Source: Paroedura picta
Lineage: Eukaryota; Chordata; Lepidosauria; Squamata; Gekkonidae
NCBI RefSeq assembly: GCF_049243985.1
Contig: NC_135381.1
Coordinates: 20,199,345-20,263,344, forward strand
Direction of reading: 5' to 3'
DNA: 64,000 nt
Made by a program: the position numbers and the translations under genes. The notes under the pieces are model-generated. The model saw only the letters and a list, made by a program, of their open reading frames with translations. It was not told the DNA's origin and did not search any database. This document shows positions 41,461 through 53,742 of this stretch, in pieces. Position 1 is the stretch's first letter. The number at the start of each line of letters is the position of its first letter.

Positions 41461-43047
41461 CCACACACTCACCACAGAAAAGTGATCAAGGCAGTGAATT
41501 TTGGACAAGGCAGGTTGGTGTTCCCTCCCTCACTGACTGCCTGATTCGCTATTTATTTATGCTGTTGGCTGTTGAGTAGCATGCAGCAACAACATGGTAG
41601 CAGGGAAGTGAAATCTTGTTCGACTTTATAAGAAGACACGTGTAAAATACTGCTGATTGTACTGTCCTGTCCAAATACACAAAAAGGAACCCAGTGAACA
41701 TGCTCAGACTTCTCAAACAGCTGAACAATTGACAAAATATTGACTCTGTGATAGCAACCAGCAATCCGAATGTAACCCTTACTGGTTGGGTGTTCAACCT
41801 TTCCTGATGCCAATATGGCCAAATATATGCAAAGAATACATTGAAGTCTTTGAGTAGGCAGAAGTCTCACAGCATTCTGGAAGACAGGAAAAGGACAAAA
41901 AGTATAAATTCAGTGGGCAATATTATCGACCAAGGCATGCACTGTACATAAATGGAATATCAAATTTAAACTGATAGGTAATTGTAGCAAAAGAAGAGGC
42001 CACATGCAAGAATAAAGATGCAAATTGTAGCAAAAGAGGCCACATGCAAGAATAAAGATGCAAAGGAAGATTGTATAGCTATATTGCCATAATTGCATTA
42101 ATATGGATGTATTACAAAGCAGGAGAATCATGACATATCGTCTGGTACAGAGCAGGTTCCAATTACTCGTCATTTCACATGAGCCCATGTGAAACATAAA
42201 CATTGGCTTGGATCCATCCAATCTTTCTCACAGGCTGAAAGATTTCCATTTGGGAGGGGGAACTGTGGACTGCAATGGGAAGGGAGGCAAGAAAATGGCA
42301 TTCCAAGGGCAGAAATCTGTCCAAGAAACATTTAAATGGCTCAAGGCCATTGTATGAAAAGTGATCTGGTACATTTTAAATGTAACCATCTCTCCCCAAT
42401 GGTTATTTAAAATATTGAGAGTTGAGAGAGATGTGGGCTGTATGGGGGAAATTATAGGGGTTAAAGGATAAATTTATACTTTCATCTTCTGCTCACCTCT
42501 CAAGCTTTTGTAAACATTCACCATTTTAATTTGCAAAAGTGTTTCCACTTGAATGTCTGTGGTAAATGTCAGGAAATATTAGGAGTTGGAGAAATCTTAA
42601 CTGGGTTGTTAGAAAAAATGCAGGACATGAGTAGAAACTTCCTCATTGTCTCGTGCTTTTCCTAAGCCCTTTCCTAACCATGACTCAGCTCAGCTATTCT
42701 GTTTTTAGCTCTTCCCTTGCTTATTTCAAGGCCCCAGTTTCTGTCTCATTCACATCTTTTAAATCCTGCAATCAGCTTCTCTGTATCTACTTTGATAACA
42801 AGCTGGTTTATCTTCAGTCATTCTCCCTCATGTTGTTGGTTCACCACCCATCTCCCAAAATTACAATTGATTTCCAGATATCAGTTTCTCTGGAGCAAAT
42901 GTGCTGGAGGGTAGACTCTATGACATAATTCCTTAGTGAGGTCCCACCTCTCCCCAAATACATCCCCCGCAGGCTCTACCACCAAATATCTAAATTCCAG
43001 CTGTAAATCCTACTTCCTAATAATTCTTTTTTGCATGTGCCAGTGTT
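41461..43047. other. Intergenic, mostly unassigned
   Basis: Only the short tandem duplication at 41981-42063 stands out. Confidence 0.5.
41981..42063. repeat. Recent two-copy tandem duplication (43 and 40 bp)
   Basis: ATTGTAGCAAAAG(AAG)AGGCC ACATGCAAGAATAAAGATGC occurs twice head to tail. The second copy lacks three bases but is otherwise identical. Confidence 0.95.
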
Positions 43048-43226
43048 ACCGTTTATGCACTGGGAACTTCTCTGCCCCAGCTCCCGTGCAGGGGCACAAA
43101 TCGGAGGCGGATGAGGTACACCGGGTCAAATGCTCGCCTGTGTGGGTACAGGAAGAAGTGGGGCAACCAGCCATGACTAAAACTCCAGCCTGTAGCCCAG
43201 CATAAAACCTCCAGTGCATAAACGGT
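43048..43226. mobile_element. Short MITE with 16-bp terminal inverted repeats
   Basis: ACCGTTTATGCACTGG at 43048 is matched by CCAGTGCATAAACGGT ending at 43226. About 179 bp, no coding. I see no clear target duplication. Confidence 0.7.
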
Positions 43227-43826
43227 TTGTGAGGTGCTTTCTTCTTGGTCGAAAATTCTGAATATGGGAAATCCCTCAAAATCTTGTAACATGATTTCTG
43301 AAAACAGCTAGCTGCTATGTGAGGTAGATTGCCTTCATTATACATACAGAACACAACTTTCTAGCTTCATGCAGCCATTTGGAATATAGGCCTTTTGTGT
43401 GTGTTCCCATTTCTTGTGGAATGTAGGAAAGGCTCCTGCTCTAACACCTGAGGGGAAATCATGTTTTCTTTAAAACAGAAAAACATTCATCCATTTGTAC
43501 TTGTACTTGTTTATTGTCCCTGATATTCTTAACTGATCCTTCCCCCTTTCTTTAACATTTCATTTCACAGTGTGGGCTTTGGAAGGCAGGCAAGCAGGCT
43601 GACTGTCTTTAGGGACAATACTTATACCCTTCTAAGCCCATTGACTTTAATAGTCTTAGAAGGGTATGGCGGGGTTCAGAAATATAGAGGAAAGCATTCT
43701 TTAAAAAAAAAAACACTTTTAATTTTCATAAATAAAAAACAGATACATAAATATAGTAGAAATATAGTAGAATATAACAATATTCAACATACAATCTAAT
43801 TAACAGAAAGGCAGTATATCCTAACC
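43227..43826. other. Intergenic, unassigned
   Basis: AT-rich; nothing recognised. Confidence 0.5.
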
Positions 43827-44283
43827 CAGTAGGTTCTCAACCTTTTCTTCTCCGCAACCCCAACTTTGGTGCCGAAGCCCAGCGGGGACCCAGCCGGAGG
43901 AGCTGCCAGCTAGCACTGCGGAGGAGCTTCCACTCTCCCCCCCAGCCGTGGCCATGGGTGACCCCCACCCCTGCAGGAGGTGACTGGATGGGGGGGGGAG
44001 GGCCCTGCCTGGGGCTCTGGAAAGCTCATCTGTAACCACTATGCCACAATTCCCAAAGGTCAGCCCTCTCCCACACTCAACGAGCATTCCAAACCACACC
44101 TTCTTGATACCCATCTCTCCACACCCATGTCCTCATTTGTCACCATGCCACCACAACCTCCAACACAACACACACATTCAACCTCATGCCCTTACAAGAC
44201 TGAACAACTCCTCCCCTTCCTCTTCCCACCGCCAAGCTCTAGCGCCTGTTGTATTCTTGGATACAACGGGCTTTGCCACTAGT
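43827..44283. repeat. Two adjacent GC-rich DNA-element remnants
   Basis: 43827 begins CAGTAGGTTCTCAACCTTTT, a hAT-type terminus. The block ending at 44283, read reversed, begins ACTAGTGGCAAAGCCCGTTG, the family seen at 34439. The border between them is near 44030 and not sharply defined. Confidence 0.6.
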
Positions 44284-45124
44284 TTCCCTAATAAAATGCT
44301 TGTTCTGTCAGAGAAGATATGGGACAGAAAACGTTCTGGAGCAGCCTGGTCTGAGACAATCTCCTTGGTTCCAGGCCTCAGCAGCCTCTTTCCTTAGTAC
44401 TATTGTCTTAATGGAGTACACTTGGTTTTAGACATCACAGAGAAACTATTTATAAATTTGGCCACTGTAACTCCCAAATTCCCAGGGCAGCTGCCTGGGT
44501 CTTCTGGGTCCATCTAGCTTTGAAATGGAAGCAGTGCTCTGGAGCCAACTATTGCTTAATAGATTCATAATCTTTCTCTCCTCCATTGAAGAGAAGTCTT
44601 TTTTGGAACACTGAGAAATTTTCTGAAAGACATCACCCCGCATTATTGAAAAACTGAAATCCATTTTGACTTGGTCTGAATTTGGGTTACAACCTTTGGC
44701 TCCAGACTCTCCTGGACATCTGCCCAGATACAGGCTAACAATCTTCGCTCAGTCAGGAACCACTGATGTTAATTTAATGCACATTCTATGCCGTTACCCC
44801 CTATCCACATTACCTTGCTTTCTGTGGGATGCAGATTCTAATAAGCATTCAGATGTTCATCCCCATCACCATTCTGGCATCAAATAATAAACTGACTGGC
44901 CCCTGTGATACTTCCTGGGTTGGGAATAATGGTGGTTCTTGTCCTCCAATTTTAATGATGTAGTGAGGAAATGGGCTTCTGTTTAATCGATTGCTCTTCC
45001 TGTTCTTTGCTTCCGACACCATGTAATGTTTCTGAGCCTGCAGAAATAGTAACGGAATTAATATTGAATTAACAGAATAGAGACTGGCCGAAAGCAGCTT
45101 TAATATTTAAATCAACTAAGGTCG
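44284..45124. other. Intergenic, unassigned
   Basis: Nothing recognised. Confidence 0.5.
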
Positions 45125-45342
45125 CCGGGTTCCCCCATGCCACTGGCAGGAGATGGGAATAGGCTTGCCATGTTCAGGCTTGGAGACACCTGTAGTTTGG
45201 GGGAAGAAACTTGGGGCCAACAGGTGGACAACAATGTCCACCCTCCAAAGCATCCATTTTCTCTAAAGGAATTGATCTCTGTAGTCTGGAGCTGCAGTTT
45301 CAGGGGATCTCCAGGTCCCACCTGGAGGGTGGCACCCCTAAT
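45125..45342. repeat. Interspersed DNA-type repeat (CCACCTGGAGGGTGGCA family)
   Basis: GGTGGACAACAATGTCCACC, TCCATTTTCTCTAAAGGAAT TGATCTCTG and CCACCTGGAGGGTGGCACCC occur in the order of a common reptile repeat; related copy at 51855-52035. Confidence 0.65.
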
Positions 45343-47169
45343 AGCAACTGAAACAATTTGTAAAGCAGTCTCTAAGCCTTGCTCCGGAATCAATAAAGGT
45401 CATGTGATCTGGGGGAAGGCCCTCAAAGAGTTTCATGGCACACGGAAGTTTGCCTATGCTGTCTGAACAAAATGTTGTTGTGTTACTTATTTTGGCCCCA
45501 CTTTGCAAGGCTTAGACCCTGCGTACATATGAAGCCTGATTGGTTGTGTTACACCCTTTGCTTTAATATCTGCAACAGTCTAAACACTGGCTACATGCCT
45601 GGGGGGGGGGGAGGATGGACTGCAGTGTGGTTGAGAGGAGGAAGCGAGGGGGAGGAAGAGAACAGTGAAGTCTCCGGTTAAAAGGTTTTGGAGGGATAGA
45701 CATGCAAACAGAAGCCTCTTTTCCCCTGGGTCTCTTTCCCAGTTTATCTTTAGAATATGCCACCTCACCAAGAGGCGGGAGCCTTCAGGGTTGCTCCTCC
45801 ATCTGAACAGGGCTAAGGCTGGGCCAGAATTAGCAATCTAGCCATTGCGTGCCTTTCGCAGGCAGGTTGGTCTCAAATTTAATCCCGGAATCCCATCAAA
45901 CGCAAAAGAAAACACAAAAAATGCCACTGATGATGTGTAGTTTTCCTTTCGCATACCAGTGCGTAAGTACAGTCGACTTCTGCACATCTGGGGTTTGCAT
46001 TAAGGGCTTTCAAGCCAGATGGAGATGGTGCGGTTGGCTGCAGAGGAGTTTTCGGCCCAGCACTTCACATTTCAGAAATTAAAACGTTCCTCACAAGAAT
46101 GTTTTAATTTCTGAAATGTGAAGTGCTGGGCCAAAAACTCCTTTCAGAACCTCACATATCTAGCATTAAAAAAGCAACATTTCTTATTCCAGCCCTAAAA
46201 AAATAAGCCAGGGCTGGCCTCTTCCTTTTGAGGTTTTTGATTCGGCAAATCTAGGATCAAGCCTGATTCTCCATTCAGGCTTAGTTTTTTTTAAAAAAAG
46301 AGAATTTCCTTGAGAGGGAACAGATGTGGCACAGTAAGGAAAAGTCAAAAGCAGCAAGATTCTATATTTGCACACACAACTGTAGCAAGTGAAGGGGCCA
46401 ATTGCTGCTGTTGTTTCCTTGCCCAGAATAGCAGGTGTAGGCGAAAGGTCTAAAGTTAGACAACCAAGCCTTTGTCGAGGCACCAGCTGACCAGCAGGCC
46501 ACAGAGAAGGAGAATATCAGCATTTCCACTCTCAGCCAAAGTACTGGGCTTTTGCTGTTTTCAGCACTTGGTCATGAGCCAAGCATGATTTGTGAACTGT
46601 GTGTGTTGAGTTCTCATTTTAGATCAAGGTTACCAAATCCAGAGAGGTCCTTTTTATCTCTTGGGCTCAGGAAGCTGCAAGCACGTCTGGGAGACCATTT
46701 TAAATATGGTGTTTTTTCAAGACAAAAAGTTTTAAGAATAGCTGCTCTTATTTTTGTGCAAACGCTGATCCAAAAGGAGAGTTACACCGACACTCTTGAC
46801 CTGAGCACAAACACCTCCTAGCAGGCTTCCCTGTCCCTTTGCACAGTGACATTTAGGGCAGCATGCTCAGAAGTGGAGGAATATGACACTGTCCTACCTA
46901 ATATAGAAGGAACAATAAATGGGGCAGGAAGAGAAGGTTTTGAGGATAAGATTACACCCGTCTACTCTCCTGTCAGCAAAGCCAGAGCCTCATACTCTTC
47001 CACGCACACATTGACAGCTTTTCTACAATAAACACCACACAACAATTCTTAAAGCAGAAAAGACTCAAACTCATAACACCCCCATAAGAACAACCTTCCT
47101 GGATCAGACCAAAGGTACATCAAGTGCAGGATCCCATTTCCAAGTACATTCCCACACCCAGAAAAACTG
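45343..47169. other. Intergenic with hairpin
   Basis: Contains an 11-G run (45601-45611) and the long hairpin at 46045-46141. Otherwise nothing recognised. Confidence 0.5.
46045..46141. repeat. Near-perfect hairpin, 45-bp arms, 7-base loop
   Basis: Arms 46045-46089 and 46097-46141 pair at 43 of 45 positions (core CCCAGCACTTCACATTTCAG and its complement); loop 46090-46096. Pairing stops abruptly at both outer ends. Confidence 0.95.
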
Positions 47170-47402
47170 TTTTTTATACCCCACTGTTCACTATGGGAAG
47201 GAGTCTCAAAGTGGCTTACAATTGTCTACCCTTCAGCTCCCAACAACACACTCCCTGTGAGGTAGAGAGGGCTGTAGCAGCTCAGAGAACTGTGACTGGC
47301 CCAAGGTCACCCAGCTGGCTGCATGGGGAGGAGGAGTGGGGAATCAAACCCAATTCTCCAAATTGAAGTTGCTCTTAACCACGACACTACACACTCTCTC
47401 TC
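47170..47402 (-). repeat. tRNA-derived SINE (family A), minus
   Basis: GGAGTCTCAAAGTGGCTTAC, GGTCACCCAGCTGGCTGCAT and GAATCAAACCCAATTCTCC (reversed B box). Confidence 0.85.
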
Positions 47403-48429
47403 TCAGTGCAGGGACAGAGAGGCCTCACCTGTTACCTTCCTCAGAAACTGATAATCAGGAGAATAGCATATCTGATCTTGGGAGTTTCACATAACGATAG
47501 AGGCTATTGACAGGCCTCTTCTCCTTTAAATGGGTCTACTTCTTCTTTACAACCCTCTAAGTTAGTGGCCATGAGATTTCCAAACTTAATTAAGTGGGAT
47601 ACTGAGAAGGACTTTAATTAGCCTGCACAGGGACATTAGAAGAGATATGAGAAGACCCATAGAGCAGTAACCTCTTGAATCTCCCATTTCAGCTCCTGCA
47701 AGTAGGTCTTCAAGGCTTGAGAAAAGAGGACAGTGGCCAGAAGGTCCCACAGCATCAGCTCTCGTTTGAGTCCTCATTGACAATCACCAAGATGGGAAGG
47801 ATGGGTTTTCTTCATGCAGTTGGTGAAGAATACATAAAAATAGCTGCTCTGTGACTTAAATTGACTCTGAAGATAATGTTTTTTTTTTCTTATGAAGAAG
47901 AGTTTCCTCTATTGGATAAAATCTTTTGTGGGTTGTTGAAGGAAGTCTTTGTTGGGTGAAGGTCTGGTGGAGAGACAAATAGGATCCAACATAGGATCCA
48001 ATATATATTGATATTCCTATGGCAAATTTAACAAACAAACAAAAGAACTAGTAAAAAGCCTTCCAGAAGCTATATGGGAATTCTGTAAATAGGAGGAAAG
48101 CATGAAGATAGAGACTGTTGCCATGAGACCACACCATTGTATTTTCGGTGGCAATGAGAGTAAAACAGGGATCGACCCCCGTGTGGATTCACCCTTTGTT
48201 TATCCTGTGGCAGTGTAAGACACCTATTCAGTAGGACTGTCAACCTTCAGATGGTGGCTGGAGAACTTCTGCTATTACCACTTATCTTCCGGTGAAAGAG
48301 CTCATCTGCTTTCTATGGTGGACGCTAGGATATTATACCCCACTGAAGTTCCTTCGCTCCTCAAACACTGCCCTCCTTTGGCTGTACCCTCTAATCCTGC
48401 AGTTATTTCCCAAGCCTGTACAGTGTTCC
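47403..48429. other. Intergenic, unassigned
   Basis: Nothing firm. Around 48235-48300, AGGACTGTCAACCTTCAGAT GGTGGCTGGAGAA may be a reversed scrap of the 45125 family. Confidence 0.45.
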
Positions 48430-48910
48430 TGTGATGACCTTGGCTGCTGCATTCTGGACCAGCTGTAGTTTCCGGATCAAAGTTAAAGGTAGGCTTGCAT
48501 AGAGCGAGTTACAGAAATCCAGTCTAGAGGTGACCATCGCATGGATCACTGTGGCTAGGTGTTCTGGGGCCAAGTAGGGCACTAGTAGTTTGGCTTGGCG
48601 CCAGTGGCACTACTCTTGTGATCTGTGCCTTCTTAGAGAGGAATATGTCTGGCGGAGTGAACCACTGATAGCTGCAACCCATCCAGGTTGGGCAATTGCG
48701 CTTCCTTGCATGGAGCCTTCCTGTCTAGCCATAGGACCTCCATCTTTGAAGGGCTGAGCTTCAGACGACTCTGCTTGAGCCACCTCGTCACTGCTTCCAG
48801 TCATCTGGCTAAGACTTCTGGGAGAGAACCAGGGCAGCAATCCATCAGGAGGAAGAGCTGGGTGTCATCTGTATGTTGATGACATCCCAGCCAGATCTCT
48901 AAAAGAGAAA
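48430..48910 (-). repeat. LINE-derived dispersed repeat, minus (probable CR1/L2-like)
   Basis: TGCATTCTGGACCAGCTGTA GTTTCCGG, CATAGAGCGAGTTACAGAAA TCCAG, and GAGCTGGGTGTCATCTGTAT GTTGATGAC read in reverse as the interior of the same LINE family. Assignment rests on remembered lizard copies. Confidence 0.55.
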
Positions 48911-49656
48911 AGCAGAGCAGAGCTGCAACACCAGGGAAGAGACGGCAGAAACAAGGGACATGGAAAGCAGAAGGGAGGCTGGGCTGCTGCTTCTTGACAC
49001 CCATTTAGTTCTCTGACAAAATATCATGTCTGCACTATTCCATGCATGAGAAAGAAATGACATGGCTGACATTGTAGCAGTCTGATCTCGTCAGAAGGAA
49101 GGAAATGAGAAATGTAGTGGTTAAGAGTTTCTCCACTGAGGAAATTCAACACCATTTTTAGATACTGTTTTACTTGCATTCTGTCCCATAGGGCAGTCTA
49201 TTGATTTCTGAGGTACACAAATTGAGGTACATTTGGAGCCCATCAGGATCTGCAGATACTTCTTGTCCTGTCCTTGTCCATCTTCAAGGACAGTTGATTA
49301 TTTATAGAGATTCTTAGTGCTTTGTCTGCAGTCCTGCTGAGGACTAACCTTGAGGTTAGAGGCAGAATCGTAATTCTGTATATGCAATTGGCCAGCGCAT
49401 AGTCCAATCCCATCTGCGGAATGCTGTCAGTTCAAAACAAAACTGACCAATAGTATGTGCTCGCAGGAAAATCTTTTGTGTTGTTTGCATATATAAGTGG
49501 GGTTCTTGTAGGGTTTAGTCAGTTCAGCTCCAGGAGGAGTGGCTTTTGTAGAAAGGGAGAACAGAGTGCCTTACCTGCAAGGACATTCTAGTTCTCATTG
49601 TTTTTCATGTAATCCAAATTCCTGTCTTTAATTATGACTGTGTGGTAACTTTGGCT
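48911..49656. other. Intergenic, unassigned
   Basis: Nothing recognised. Confidence 0.5.
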
Positions 49657-49936
49657 GAAGAAGAAGAAGAGTTGGTTCTTATATGCCGCTTTTCCCTACC
49701 CGAAGGAGGCTCAAAGCGGCTTACAGTCACCTTCCCATTCCTCTCCCCACACCAGACACCCTGTGAGGTGGGTGAGGCTGAGAGAGCCCTGATATCACTG
49801 CTCGGTCAGAACAGCTTTATCAGTGCTGTGGCGAGCCCAAGGTCACCCAGCTGGCTGCATGTGGGGGAGCGCAGAATCGAACCCAGCATGCCAGATTAGA
49901 AGTCCGCACTCCTAACCACTACACCAAACTGGCTCT
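49657..49936 (-). repeat. tRNA-derived SINE (family A), near complete, minus
   Basis: (GAA)n then GAGTTGGTTCTTATATGCCG, body with CCCTGATATCACTGCTCGGT, and head ending CCACTACACCAAACTGGCTC. Best preserved family A copy here. Confidence 0.92.
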
Positions 49937-50664
49937 CTGAGAATTGGTATTTGTAAAAGATCAGTAGAGGTTATCAAACAGTATGCATTTAGATAAGTTA
50001 TAAAGAGAAGGAGTTAACATGATTCTGTTTATGTAATTCCTGGTCATATTGTACAGATGAGTAAGCTAAGAGAAGAACTGAATGGACAGTCACTTTAGCA
50101 AGGGAGATGGAAGGCCCAGGAGTGAATTGTCCATGCTTGGAGAAACAAGAGGATCATCAGACCTGACTGAAAAGGGACAGTATGAAAGCAGAGCTCCAGA
50201 TCTGACCGGGTTGGGTTAATATGACTGGATTTGTAAATGTGTGTGTAGAGTGGTGACCTGAGGATTTTCCATACTGAGTGCCATTATTGAGTGCCTTACT
50301 AAGTTACCAATGCTATGGGATAAACCAAGGATTAGTCCCTGCTCAATTTCTAATCAAAAGAGCTCTGCAGATGGCCATCCGCTATTTGATTGTCCCTGGC
50401 TCTCCTCTTGGTGGATTGTTTGCACAGAAGTATTGACTTTTCCGGGAGACCGGTGGGCTTCTGCTTGTGCCTGACATGTTGGGGTCAGCATGCCAATCAG
50501 CTGCAAACCACACATCAGCTGTACCAGTCTCCACGTGGATTGCAACTAATCCATGTAAGTGGCAGGATCAAGGCAGAGGGATCAGCACCATCATGCAAAA
50601 TCAAAGCTGCCAGCTCTCTGAAGATATCCTTTGCTTATTTATATATATTATAATCACTAGGATG
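49937..50664. other. Intergenic, unassigned
   Basis: Nothing recognised. Confidence 0.5.
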
Positions 50665-50877
50665 ATTCCCTGCTCCCCCACATTCAGCCACCTGGCGACC
50701 TCGGGCTCATCACAGCACTTATAGACCGTTCTGACTGAGCAGTGATATCAGGGCTCTCTCAGCCTCACCTCCCTCACAGGTTGTCTGTTGTGGGGAGAGG
50801 AAAGGGAAGGCGATTGCAAGCCACTCTGAGACTCCTTCAGGTAGAGACAAGTGGCATTTAAAAACCAACTCTTCTTC
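50665..50877 (+). repeat. tRNA-derived SINE (family A), head missing
   Basis: CTCCCCCACATTCAGCCACC, ACTGAGCAGTGATATCAGGG and AAAAACCAACTCTTCTTC. Confidence 0.88.
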
Positions 50878-51490
50878 TGATATCTCTTATCCTAACGTTG
50901 CCTGATCTTGCCAGAAGGCTATGTCCATTTCTGCCAAACCTGGACCTGGTAGTGACCACCATTACTCTTTCTGATCCACATTTATTTTTAACAATTGGCT
51001 TCCTCTTACAGGCAGTTAAATATCCCATTGGCATATCAGCATTTGCCCCGAACTGTCTCTTAGATACAAGGACCCATTGTTTTCACACACATGACTGGCT
51101 TTTCTTCAGCAGTCACCCAGTCTCTCATGTGACTGAGTCAATATCATTTCCCCATCTTCAAAGATTCCCCCCTCCTATTTCCACATTACATCATCAAAGG
51201 AAATGAGCCTTCTCCCACAGAAGAAGACCTGATATGTTCCCCTCTTTAAACAGTTCTGAATATTGAGCTACAAAGGGAACACTGCATAATTTCAAACTTT
51301 CCTTTATTGTCATAACAAATAAGTACTTTTTTTGTATAAAAGAAGAAAAAGTAGTAGCATCTAACAATGCTAAGCAGGACTAACCAGAATGCTACTCTAG
51401 TCCATTAAATGGGGCTTACCCTCATGAATGTGCTTCTAGGATTGCACCATTAGATTTCAAATTCTGAACTTGCACAACAGTCCTGTAGAT
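50878..51490. other. Intergenic, unassigned
   Basis: Nothing recognised. Confidence 0.5.
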
Positions 51491-52035
51491 CAGTGGTCCC
51501 CAACACCTGGTCTGGGGACCGGGACTGGTCCATGGATCAGTCGGTATCGGGCCGTGGCTCCTCCTTGTCCTCCTCCCCAGCTGCTGCCTTGGGGGCTGTC
51601 AGCAGCCACACTGGTTACTGTGGAGGCAGAGTAGTACAGCATCCGTACTGAACCTTGCAAAAGCGGAGGAGGAGGCCAGAAGCTGCACCAAGCCCAGCAG
51701 CAGAGGAAGCCATCCCAGACTTGGACACATCAAAGGAAGACACTGTTCGGTAGCTTACCTGAAGTCTTGAGCTATGCCAGGCTTGATGCTGGGGGAGGGA
51801 TTTGGGATTCCCACCCATGTCTCTTCCCACCCTGAGGATGTGGAGAATTGGCATTGATGGGTGGTGACTCTGCGGAATACCTGGAGACTTTGGGGGTGGA
51901 GCCAGGAGTGGCTGGGATTTGGGGCAGGAGGGGCCTCAGCTATTTTCTCCAAGGGGAACTGATCCATGTCACCTGGAGATGAGCTGCAATTCTGAGGGAT
52001 TCTCGGTCCCACCTGAAGGCTGGCATCCCTAGTGG
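51491..52035. repeat. hAT-like remnant followed by CCACCTGGAGG-family copy
   Basis: 51491 starts CAGTGGTCCCCAACACCTGG TCTGGGGACCGG, a typical hAT terminus with a GC-rich body to about 51650. From 51855, AATACCTGGAGACTTTGGGG to CCACCTGAAGGCTGGCATCC is a copy of the 45125 family. 51651-51854 is unassigned. Confidence 0.6.
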
Positions 52036-52194
52036 TGGGGTTCTCCCCAGTAGGTATTATGCCCCCACCCTCCATTGTAATTGGCTTCATGAAATTTAGA
52101 ACTGGTGCAGAGAAGGTACGAATAAATCTTTCTTAAAAGACTCCTTAATAATGGGAGACCAGATATTTGTTGAATGTTTGTTTACAGATGAAAA

Positions 52195-52590
52195 ACAAAC
52201 AAACAAAAAGAATTCCCATTACCATGTATGGATGTGAAAACAGGACAACAAAGAAAACTGACAGGGAGACAATTGGTTCATTTGAAATGTGATATTGAAG
52301 AAGAATTTTATAGATACCAAAAGGACAAATATCTGGGTTCTAGACCAAATTGAGCCTGAACTCTCTCTAGAAGCTAAAATGACAACATGGAGGCTATCGT
52401 ACTTTGGTAACATTATGGAAAAGGCAATAATACTAGGAAAAGTTGAAGGTAGCAGAAAGAGAGGAAGACACATCATGTGATGGACTGGATCAAGGAAGTC
52501 ATGGTCCTCAGTTTACAAGAAGAGCAAGGCTATTTATGATAGTATTTATGATTTTGGAGAGCATTAATTCATAAGGTTTCCATAAGTCGG
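52195..52590 (+). repeat. RTE-BovB LINE, C-terminal coding remnant
   Basis: Broken frames read MYGCENRTTKKTDR, TNIWVLDQIEPELSLEAKMT, GKVEGSRKRGR and WIKEV, then FWRALIHKV, the end of the BovB reverse transcriptase protein. Frame changes show it is inactive. Confidence 0.85.
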
Positions 52591-52937
52591 CTGTACACAC
52601 CTTTCTCTGACTTCTTTCTCTGCTTGGTTCCAATGGAAGAAGAGCAGCCACCTGGAGGGATTTAAAACTCCCCACCAGACCTCAAGCAGAGCTGTTTTCA
52701 AGAAGGGTGGGAGCTGCCTGTGTGTGTTGTGTGCCCTGTCTTCTTGCTTTCTTTGCCACTTGGCAGAAGAGGGAGGGAGGAGAGAAAAGAAAGCAGCTGA
52801 CAACCAGAGCCACCCTGCAGATTTAAGGCTGAGGAAACCACAGGAACGCAATTGGCTTCTGGAAGTAAGCTGGGGAGAGAGAGAAATCTTATAATTGCAG
52901 CCCCTAAAAGGAAGTGAGGGGTTCTTTGGTGTGAGCG
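52591..52937. other. Intergenic, unassigned
   Basis: Nothing recognised. Confidence 0.45.
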
Positions 52938-53178
52938 CCAGCTTGGAGTTGTGCTTAAAAGTAGCGGACTCTAATTTGGAGAAACAGGTTTGATTCCTCC
53001 CTCCTCCACCTGCAGCCAGCTGGATGACCTTGGCTCAGTCACAGTACTTTTAGAGTCCTCTCAGCCTCACCTACGTCACAGGATGTCTGTTGTGGGGAGA
53101 GGAAGGGAAGGCAACTGTAAGCCACTTTGTGACTCCTTCAGGGAGTGAAAAGCAGGGTATAAAAACAACTCTTCAACT
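52938..53178 (+). repeat. tRNA-derived SINE (family A), full
   Basis: GCCAGCTTGGAGTTGTGCTT, GGTTTGATTCCTCCCTCC, TCTGTTGTGGGGAGAGGAAG and tail AACAACTCTTC. Confidence 0.88.
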
Positions 53179-53576
53179 TTGTACTTCATGGATGTCTTTT
53201 TGAAGACAGAGGCAACGGACTAGAGGAAAGTGATGCCATCTGAACTCTAGAGACAGATTTCACTGTATATCCCCCCCCCCAAAAAATGGAGGCACACATC
53301 TCTTAAAACTGAAGAGGTAAAAACAATACAAGTGGTCATGTTTTAAAGTTTGTGAGAATCCTAGGCTATCAAAAATGTGCAGCCAGACACAAAATATGCA
53401 CTTTAGCTGGGGAAACATGCAGTTCCAAAAGAACATTTGTGTAGTTCCAAAAGTAAAGTCATGCAAAAGCTCTGTTGTTGTAATTGATATAAAAATGATG
53501 GCGAAAGGTTCACTGGGGTACTCTAAAACTCCAAAACTTCATAAAATGTACCTATTAATCTGGCCAAGAAGTTGCT
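53179..53576. other. Intergenic, unassigned
   Basis: Has a 10-C run at 53271-53280; nothing else recognised. Confidence 0.45.
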
Positions 53577-53742
53577 GGCAGAAGAAGAAGAAGAAGAGTT
53601 GGTTCTTATATGCCACTTTTCCCTACCCGAAGGAGTCTCAAAGCGGCTTACAGTCGCCTTCCTATTCCTCTCCCCACAACAGACACCCTGTGGGGTGGGT
53701 GAGGCTGAGAGAGCCCTGATATCACTGCTCGGTCAGAACTGC
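53577..53742 (-). repeat. tRNA-derived SINE (family A), 3' half, minus
   Basis: (GAA)n GAGTTGGTTCTTATATGCCA ... CCCTGATATCACTGCTCGGT; truncated at 53742. Confidence 0.88.
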
